NCBI GenBank assembly: GCA_031987425.1
Contig: DALZZL010000003.1
Location: 4,919 to 68,918 of the forward strand
Reading direction: 5' to 3'
Source of the DNA: Stenotrophomonas_A sp002429615
GTDB lineage: Bacteria > Pseudomonadota > Gammaproteobacteria > Xanthomonadales > Xanthomonadaceae
DNA length: 64,000 nt
A program made the translations under genes and the position numbers. Below, one piece after another: positions 58,824-64,000 of this stretch. How positions within the stretch are numbered: position 1 is the first letter of the stretch; every line of letters starts with the position of its first letter. The notes under the pieces are model-generated. The model saw only the letters and a list, made by a program, of their open reading frames with translations. It ran no database searches and was not told the origin of the DNA.

Positions 58824-60083
58824 ATGTCCGTCGCCACGCCTGCTCCCGCCACCACCCACGCCAGTTACGCGCAGCGGGTGGCGTTCGTCTCCGAGATCGC
58901 CAGCCGCCTGCACAGCTATGGCACCACCGCGCAGCGGCTGGAGGCGGCGCTGATCGCGTTGTCCCAACAATTGGGGCTGGACTGCGAGCCCTGGTCGAAT
59001 CCGACCGGCGTGATCCTCAGCTTCAGCGATCCCAGCAAGGCCATCGGTTCCAGCGACATCACCCGCGTGATCCGCCTGGCACCCGGCGAGAACGATCTCT
59101 ACAAGCTCAGCGTCGCCGACTACATCGCCGACAGCGTCGCGCAGGGGCGCATGAGCATCGCCCAGGGCCACACCGCATTGCGCCGGCTCGATCGCGAGGT
59201 CGATGGCCGTGGCAAGGCGATGCAGGTATTCGCCTTCGGCCTGGCCGCGGCTGGTGTGGCCGGCCTGTGGAAGCTGCCGTGGCTGGACATCGCCACCGCC
59301 GGTGTCATCGGCCTGCTGATCGGCCTGCTGACCCAGTACACCGACCGGCGTCCGGCGACCAAGGAGGCCGGCGACGCGCTGGCCGCGCTGCTCGCCGGTT
59401 TCGTCGCCACCGTGGTGGCCTCGCTGGTTGGCTCGCTCAACCTCAATACGGTGATCATCGCCTCGCTGGTGGTGCTGCTGCCCGGCATGGCGTTGACCAA
59501 TGCGGTCAACGAGCTCGCCAGCCAGCATTGGGTATCCGGCACCGCACGCTTGGCCGGCGCGGTCACCACCGTGCTCAAACTCACCGTCGGCGCGGTGATC
59601 GCGGTGACGCTCACCCAATATCTCGGCCTGGAGCCGCAGGTGCGCGCGGTGCGCCCGCAGGCGCATTGGGTGGAATGGGCGTCGCTGGTGGCGGCGGCGT
59701 ATGCGTTCGCGGTGCTGTTCAAGGCGCACCGCCGCGATTACGGCTGGGTGATGGCCGCGGCGATGGCCGGTTATGTGATCGCGCGATATGCCGGCCAGGA
59801 GTGGGGCAGCCCGGCGGGCGTGTTCGCCTCGGCGATGCTGCTGACCGCGGCGGGCAATCTGTTCGGCCGTACCATCCAGAAGCCGGGCGCGCTGATCCGC
59901 CTGCCGGGCATCATCATGCTGGTGCCCGGCAGCACGAGCCTGCGGGGCTTTCTCAACCTGGTGCAGCAGCAGAACGTGGACGTCGGCCAGGCGGCGCTGC
60001 TGGCGGTGACGAATATCGTGATGGCGCTGGTCGCCGGGCTGCTGTTCGGCAACCTGCTGGTGCCGGCGCGCAAGAATCTGTAA
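58824..60083 (+). CDS. Threonine/serine exporter family protein (ThrE-like, DUF1212)
   Basis: A 419-residue membrane protein combining a ThrE/YjjP-like N-terminal domain (about 20-270: AFVSEIASRLHSYGTTAQRLE, FSDPSKAIG, a glycine-rich membrane region) and a YjjB-like C-terminal part (about 280-419: LPGIIMLVPGSTSLRGFLNL). About ten membrane spans. The family exports threonine/serine or dicarboxylates; the substrate here is not known. ATG at 58824 (MSVATPAPATTHA) has weak ribosome-site support. Ends at a strong terminator. Confidence 0.87.
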   Translation: MSVATPAPATTHASYAQRVAFVSEIASRLHSYGTTAQRLEAALIALSQQLGLDCEPWSNPTGVILSFSDPSKAIGSSDITRVIRLAPGENDLYKLSVADYIADSVAQGRMSIAQGHTALRRLDREVDGRGKAMQVFAFGLAAAGVAGLWKLPWLDIATAGVIGLLIGLLTQYTDRRPATKEAGDALAALLAGFVATVVASLVGSLNLNTVIIASLVVLLPGMALTNAVNELASQHWVSGTARLAGAVTTVLKLTVGAVIAVTLTQYLGLEPQVRAVRPQAHWVEWASLVAAAYAFAVLFKAHRRDYGWVMAAAMAGYVIARYAGQEWGSPAGVFASAMLLTAAGNLFGRTIQKPGALIRLPGIIMLVPGSTSLRGFLNLVQQQNVDVGQAALLAVTNIVMALVAGLLFGNLLVPARKNL

Positions 60084-60093
60084 ACCCCGAAAA

Positions 60094-60122
60094 GAAAAAC
60101 GCCGGCGATGCCGGCGTTTTTC
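60094..60122 (+). terminator. Bidirectional Rho-independent terminator
   Basis: AAAAACGCCGGC and GCCGGCGTTTTT form a perfect 12-bp stem (60095-60106 with 60110-60121) with T/A tracts on both sides. It ends the exporter gene on the plus strand and the convergent H-NS-like gene on the minus strand. Confidence 0.92.
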
Positions 60123-60135
60123 AGTAACAGCTGAC

Positions 60136-60519
60136 TTACTTCTTCTTAATCAGGAAATCTTCGACTTTCTTGCCCTTGGCAATCAGTTCCGCCATCCAGC
60201 GCGGATGCTTGCCACGACCAGTCCAGGTTTCCTTGGTATTGGTGGGGTTGCGGTACTTCGGCGCGACCTTGCCGAGCTTGCGGCCGGCGCGCGAGGAGAC
60301 GGTCTTGGTGGCCTTGGCGGCCTTGCCGCGGCCGCTGGGCGCCGGTGCGCCGCCGAACAGTTCCTCGATGCTGTAACCCTCGGCCTTGGCCACGCGGGTC
60401 AACTGCGCGCGTACCTTGGTGATGGGCGTGCGCTTGGCGACGATGCTCTGCCGCTTCTTTGCGTTCTTGATCAGTGCGTCCAGCTGTTTGGCCGACAGGC
60501 CGGTGAGATCGATCGACAT
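60136..60519 (-). CDS. H-NS family nucleoid-associated protein
   Basis: A 127-residue histone-like protein. The N-terminal part is helical for oligomerisation (LTGLSAKQLDALIKNAKKRQ), a basic linker follows (PSGRGKAAKATKTVSSRAGRK) and the C-terminal DNA-binding motif is TWTGRGKHPRWM (98-109), the H-NS-type consensus. In xanthomonads such proteins silence AT-rich foreign genes and affect virulence. The start at 60519 is the family start; upstream frame is promoter DNA. The low-GC O-antigen block (23065-32055) is the sort of region such a protein would silence. Confidence 0.88.
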   Translation of the reverse strand: MSIDLTGLSAKQLDALIKNAKKRQSIVAKRTPITKVRAQLTRVAKAEGYSIEELFGGAPAPSGRGKAAKATKTVSSRAGRKLGKVAPKYRNPTNTKETWTGRGKHPRWMAELIAKGKKVEDFLIKKK

Positions 60520-60571
60520 CGCGACTCCAAATGCGGTGGGAAGGGGCAGCCTGTCCCTGGCCACACGAGCG

Positions 60572-60601
60572 ATCATAATGTCAGCATATTGACGTTTACA
60601 A
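60572..60601 (-). promoter_or_regulatory. Promoter of the H-NS-like gene
   Basis: Minus-strand TTGTAA (60596-60601) and TATGAT (60572-60577) with 18-bp spacing, in the most AT-rich stretch of the surroundings (TCAATATGCTGACATTATGA), about 50 bp before the start. AT-rich curved DNA here would allow self-binding by the H-NS-like protein (inferred). Confidence 0.6.
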
Positions 60602-60629
60602 ACCCGGCGCATCGAAGCGCCGGGTTTTT
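60601..60629 (+). terminator. Hairpin overlapping the H-NS promoter
   Basis: AACCCGGCGC pairs with GCGCCGGGTT (60601-60610, 60617-60626) around ATCGAA, with TTTTT continuing to 60629 on the plus strand. No plus-strand gene ends here; on the minus strand it lies between proS and the H-NS-like gene and may stop proS read-through, although the T run on that side is short. Confidence 0.5.
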
Positions 60630-60697
60630 CCGACCATTTTCTGAGCTGGAATCTCGGTGGTCGGGTTGTCACGGGGCGCCTTCACGCCCCGTTCGCC

Positions 60698-62395
60698 TCA
60701 ACCGCGCAGACGCGACAGCAGCGCCGTCTTGTCCAGGTTTTCTGCTGCTTCCGCACTGCGTGCCCGGTATTCGAACGTGCCGGCGGCCAGGCCGCGCTCG
60801 GACACGACAATACGGTGGGGAATGCCGATCAGCTCCATGTCGGCGAACATCGCGCCCGGGCGCAGGCCACGGTCGTCGAGCGCCGCATCGATGCCGGCGG
60901 CCAGCAGTTCGTCGAGCAGCGCTTCGGACGCGGCGGCGACATTGGCGTCGTTCTTCGGGTTGATCACGCACACCACCACTTCCCACGGCGCCATCGGCGC
61001 CGGCCAGACGATGCCGGCCGCGTCGTGGTTCTGCTCGATCGCCGCGGCGACGATGCGCGACACGCCGATGCCGTAGCAGCCCATGCTCGGCGTGGCGGCC
61101 TTGCCGCTCTCGTCCAGCACGGTGGCCTTCAACGCTTCGGCGTACTTGCGGCCGAGCTGGAACACATGGCCGACCTCGATGCCGCGCGCGATGCGGATTT
61201 CACCGCCATCGGCAGCGCGGTCGCCGGCGACGACGTTGCGGATGTCGGCCACGGTCTCCGGCTCGGCCAGGTCACGGCCCCAGTTCACGCCGGCCAGGTG
61301 GAAGCCGGCCTCGTTGGCGCCGACGACGAAGTCGGCCATCGCCGCGACCTCGCGGTCGGCGATCACGCGGATCGGCTTGCGCGGATTGAGCGGGCCGAGG
61401 AAGCCCGGCTCACTGCCCAGGTGCGCGTCGATCTCGGCCTCGTTGGCCAGGCGGTAACCGGCCAGGCCGGCGACCTTGCCGAGCTTGATCTCGTTGACCG
61501 CGTGGTCGCCGCGCACCAGCGCCAGCACGAAAGCGCCGTCTTCGGTGACTACCGCGATCGACTTCACCGTGCGCTGCAGGGCGATGCCCATCAGCGCGGC
61601 GACGTCCTCGCAGGTCTTCTGGGTCGGGGTGTCGATACGGCGCAGGGCCTCGGCTGCTGCGGCGCGCGGCGCCGGCTCGGCCGCCACGGCCGCTTCGACA
61701 TTGGCCGCGTAGTCCGAGCCGGTGGAGAACGCCAGGCTGTCCTCGCCGGAATCGGCGATGACGTGGAATTCCTGCGAGGCGTCACCGCCGATGGCGCCGG
61801 AGTCGGCCTGCACGGCACGGAATTCCAGGCCCAGACGGGTGAAGACGCGGCTGTAGGCCGCCTTCATGTTCTCGTACTCGCGCACCAGGTCGGCGTCGGT
61901 GAGATGGAAGGAGTAGGCGTCCTTCATCAGGAACTCGCGCGCGCGCATCACGCCGAAACGCGGGCGGATCTCGTCGCGGAACTTGGTCTGGATCTGGTAG
62001 AAGTTGACCGGCAGCTGCTTGTAGCTGCTCAGCTCCTGCCGGGCGTAATCGGTGATCGCCTCTTCGGCGGTCGGCGAGTAGCAGTAGTCGGCCTGCTTGC
62101 GGTCCTTGATCTTCAGCAGCTGGGCGCCGAACTTCTCCCAGCGGCCGCTCTCGTCCCACAGCTCGCGCGGCTGGATGGTCGGCAGCAGCAGTTCCACCGC
62201 GCCGGCGCGGTTCATCTCCTCGCGCACCACGGTCTCGACCTTGCGCAGCACGCGCAGGCCCAGCGGCGACCAGGTGTACAGGCCCGCGGCCAGCTTGCGG
62301 ATCATGCCCGCGCGCATCATCAGCTGGTGGCTGACCAGCTCGGCGTCGGCCGGGGTTTCCTTGGTGGTGTGGAGGTGGAACTTGGACAGGCGCAT
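60698..62395 (-). CDS. proS: Prolyl-tRNA synthetase
   Basis: A 565-residue class II aminoacyl-tRNA synthetase of the bacterial type with an insertion (editing) domain around residues 224-408, which clears alanine mischarged to tRNA-Pro. Motif 2-like KFRDEIRPRFGVMRAREFLMKDAYSF and motif 3 GCYGIGVSRIVAA are clear, as is the C-terminal anticodon-binding domain. Length is standard. ATG at 62395. Confidence 0.97.
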   Translation of the reverse strand: MRLSKFHLHTTKETPADAELVSHQLMMRAGMIRKLAAGLYTWSPLGLRVLRKVETVVREEMNRAGAVELLLPTIQPRELWDESGRWEKFGAQLLKIKDRKQADYCYSPTAEEAITDYARQELSSYKQLPVNFYQIQTKFRDEIRPRFGVMRAREFLMKDAYSFHLTDADLVREYENMKAAYSRVFTRLGLEFRAVQADSGAIGGDASQEFHVIADSGEDSLAFSTGSDYAANVEAAVAAEPAPRAAAAEALRRIDTPTQKTCEDVAALMGIALQRTVKSIAVVTEDGAFVLALVRGDHAVNEIKLGKVAGLAGYRLANEAEIDAHLGSEPGFLGPLNPRKPIRVIADREVAAMADFVVGANEAGFHLAGVNWGRDLAEPETVADIRNVVAGDRAADGGEIRIARGIEVGHVFQLGRKYAEALKATVLDESGKAATPSMGCYGIGVSRIVAAAIEQNHDAAGIVWPAPMAPWEVVVCVINPKNDANVAAASEALLDELLAAGIDAALDDRGLRPGAMFADMELIGIPHRIVVSERGLAAGTFEYRARSAEAAENLDKTALLSRLRG

Positions 62396-62498
62396 CGGCG
62401 GCTTCGCAGGGGCGGAAAGGCCCTATTTTGCCTTTCCTCGGCGCCGAAAGGCACTGCGGCCGGGGCGCGGGGGCGCCGACGGCCGCAGGGGCGCGGCC

Positions 62499-62879
62499 TC
62501 AGCCGCCGTTGCGCGGGCAGTACGCCTTCACCGCCGCATCGGCCAGATTGCGCTGGACTTCGCGCTGGTCCGCGTCCAGCGGCGTGTCCGGCTTGCCGTC
62601 GCCGTCGCTGTCGATCATGGCGGGCCGGCTGTCGCTGAGCGTCTTCAGGTTCTCCCGGGCCTGTGCGCACTGCGGCGATTCCTTCGCCGGCGATTCCGGG
62701 TCTTCGGCCGGGCCGAGCCCGCCGTAGGTGTCGATCCGGCGCGACTCGTACTTCTGGCCGGGCGGAGGACTTTCGGAATAGTGGGTGACGCCGTTGGCGT
62801 CCTTCCACTTGTACAGGTCGGCCGCGCCGGCGGTGCCGGCCAGCAGACACAGGCCAAGCAGGCCGGTCTTCAATCGCAT
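62499..62879 (-). CDS. DUF4124 domain secreted protein
   Basis: A 126-residue protein: signal peptide (1-19, ending GTAGA), DUF4124 motif ADLYKWKDANGVTHYSESPPPG right after it, and a short helical tail with cysteines (Cys about 71 and 121). Such proteins are common in xanthomonads and pseudomonads; function unknown, probably periplasmic. The start at 62879 is fixed by the signal peptide. 103 bp upstream of proS on the same strand. Confidence 0.82.
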   Translation of the reverse strand: MRLKTGLLGLCLLAGTAGAADLYKWKDANGVTHYSESPPPGQKYESRRIDTYGGLGPAEDPESPAKESPQCAQARENLKTLSDSRPAMIDSDGDGKPDTPLDADQREVQRNLADAAVKAYCPRNGG

Positions 62880-63042
62880 GATGGTCTTTCCCCAGGGTGA
62901 ATCCCGAGCGGGATTGCAGCACCGGCGGGCGGGGCTGGCAAGCCACCGGGCAGGTGGCGGGGCCAAACTGGGACGTGGGGTGGCCCCGGACCGGGCGCCG
63001 GGACGGTTCGCCCTGGCCGCCGACTGCCACTAAACTGGCGGG

Positions 63043-63819
63043 ATGGAAGAAACCCGCCCCCCGCCGCGTTCGCGCACGATCTACCTGCTGCCGAACCTGT
63101 TCACCACCGCCGGCCTGTTCTCCGGCTTCTACGCGATCATCGCCGCGGCCAATGGCGACTTCGTGCAGGCCAGCATCGCGGTCTTCGTGGCGGCGATCAT
63201 GGACGGCCTCGACGGCCGCGTGGCACGACTGACCGGCACCAGCAGCGAATTCGGCGTGCAGTACGACTCGCTGGCCGATCTAGTCAGCTTCGGCCTGGCG
63301 CCGGCATTGGTGATGTACCACTGGTCGCTGTCGGCGCTGAAGTTCGATGGCGACGTGATGGGCCGGGTCGGCTGGGCCGCCGCTTTCCTGTATGCCGCCT
63401 GCGCCGCGTTGCGCCTGGCGCGCTTCAATACCCAGGTCGGCGTGGTGGACAAGCGCTGGTTCATCGGCCTGGCCAGCCCGGCTGCGGCCGGGCTGATGAT
63501 GTCCTTCGTGTGGGCCTTCGCCGATGGCGTGCTGGGCTGGAGCGGCGACGAACTGCGCTACGTGGCGCTGGCGGTGACGCTGCTGTCCGCGCTGCTGATG
63601 GTCAGCCGCATCCGCTTCTGGAGCTTCAAGGGCGGCGACAAGGGGCCTCGCGCCGATCGCGTGCGTTTCCTGCAGCTGGCGGTGGTGGCGATCGTGCTGG
63701 CGGTGGTGTTCATCGATCCCGCCCGCACGCTGTTCACCATCGGCGTGGTCTATGCGCTGTCCGGTCCCGCGCTGTGGCTGTGGCGCCGCGTGCGCAAGAC
63801 GCCCGAGAGCGCGGCATGA
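63043..63819 (+). CDS. pssA: CDP-diacylglycerol-serine O-phosphatidyltransferase
   Basis: A 258-residue membrane enzyme that makes phosphatidylserine, precursor of phosphatidylethanolamine. The CDP-alcohol phosphotransferase motif is complete: D57-G58-x2-A61-R62-x8-G71-x3-D75-x3-D79. About six to eight spans. Belongs to the type II (Bacillus-like) family rather than E. coli's PLD-like type I. ATG at 63043; overlaps the next start by 4 bp. Confidence 0.94.
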   Translation: MEETRPPPRSRTIYLLPNLFTTAGLFSGFYAIIAAANGDFVQASIAVFVAAIMDGLDGRVARLTGTSSEFGVQYDSLADLVSFGLAPALVMYHWSLSALKFDGDVMGRVGWAAAFLYAACAALRLARFNTQVGVVDKRWFIGLASPAAAGLMMSFVWAFADGVLGWSGDELRYVALAVTLLSALLMVSRIRFWSFKGGDKGPRADRVRFLQLAVVAIVLAVVFIDPARTLFTIGVVYALSGPALWLWRRVRKTPESAA

Positions 63820-64000
63820 GCGACGGCGCCGGCATGCCGTGGTCGAGCGAGCAGTTGTCATGGCTGCAGGCGCTGGGCCATGTCGTGTACCTGGACCGCG
63901 ACAGCGTGGTCGAGGCGCCGGCGCCGGTAAGCATGCGGGAAGCCGAAGCGCCCGTCGCCACGGCGGCGCCGGTTGAGCGCAGCGCGCCGCCGCACCGCCA
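63816..64000 (+). CDS. Uncharacterised protein, N-terminal part (runs off the window)
   Basis: An ATG at 63816 overlaps the pssA stop (ATGA), giving at least 61 residues without a stop. The visible start contains WSSEQLSWLQALGHVVYLDRD and then an Ala/Pro-rich stretch, which could be a small N-terminal domain and a linker. No family was recognised. Operon position after pssA suggests it is real. Confidence 0.55.
   Translation, partial: MSDGAGMPWSSEQLSWLQALGHVVYLDRDSVVEAPAPVSMREAEAPVATAAPVERSAPPHR

Overview
The window is high-GC DNA from a gammaproteobacterium of the Xanthomonadaceae/Lysobacteraceae type (Xanthomonas, Stenotrophomonas, Pseudoxanthomonas, Lysobacter or a relative; the genus cannot be fixed from sequence alone). 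The evidence is the gene order metB - O-antigen genes - etfAB - rmlBACD - xanBA, the Xanthomonas-style bifunctional xanA and xanB, a PilU-type ATPase, an H-NS protein of the xanthomonad type and a GTAGGAGCGGCTTCAGCCGC repeat. About 62 protein genes are called. No tRNA, rRNA, insertion sequence, prophage or CRISPR array was seen.

Layout. 1-15015 is core metabolism: the end of bioD, a phasin gene with an operator-like promoter, queD, a probably Fur-controlled iron/heme group (DUF4198 protein, EF-hand protein, TonB-dependent receptor), an RhlE-type helicase, tyrosine-degradation genes (fumarylacetoacetate hydrolase family, maiA), a pilU-type ATPase with two divergent envelope-protein genes, ydcH, cbs and metB. 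15021-33177 is the O-antigen locus between metB and etfA, a position known in Xanthomonas as a hypervariable LPS locus. It encodes the ABC exporter Wzm/Wzt, a very unusual double methyltransferase with a 14-residue-repeat coiled coil, glycosyltransferases, a low-GC cassette resembling a gtrABC glucosylation module, and gmd. 33297-38596 holds etfAB and rmlBACD (dTDP-L-rhamnose). 38612-46151 is a second, tightly overlapping eight-gene minus-strand operon (split transketolase, epimerase-glycosyltransferase fusion, two methyltransferases, SMR-type flippase pair, GT-C-like enzyme) lying between rmlD and xanB. 46267-49041 is xanB/xanA (GDP-mannose). 49188-64000 returns to core genes: scoAB, a GH99-like/RgpF-like glycan protein coupled to ETF-QO, alkB, an Mla-type lipid transporter, a threonine/serine exporter family protein, an H-NS-like protein, proS, a DUF4124 protein and pssA.

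How the parts work together. XanA/XanB and RmlABCD provide GDP-mannose and dTDP-rhamnose. Gmd plus a reductase/epimerase lacking the usual Cys turn GDP-mannose into a deoxysugar nucleotide. Cytoplasmic glycosyltransferases build the chain on a lipid carrier, and Wzm/Wzt export it. The methyltransferase/coiled-coil protein is the best candidate for a chain terminator and length ruler, and Wzt has a long C-terminal domain that could read the terminal modification. Two further sets (GtrA/GtrB/GT-C, and SDR-GT2 fusion/SMR pair/GT-C) look like independent systems that add side-branch sugars on the periplasmic face. These last roles are inferences from domains and gene order.
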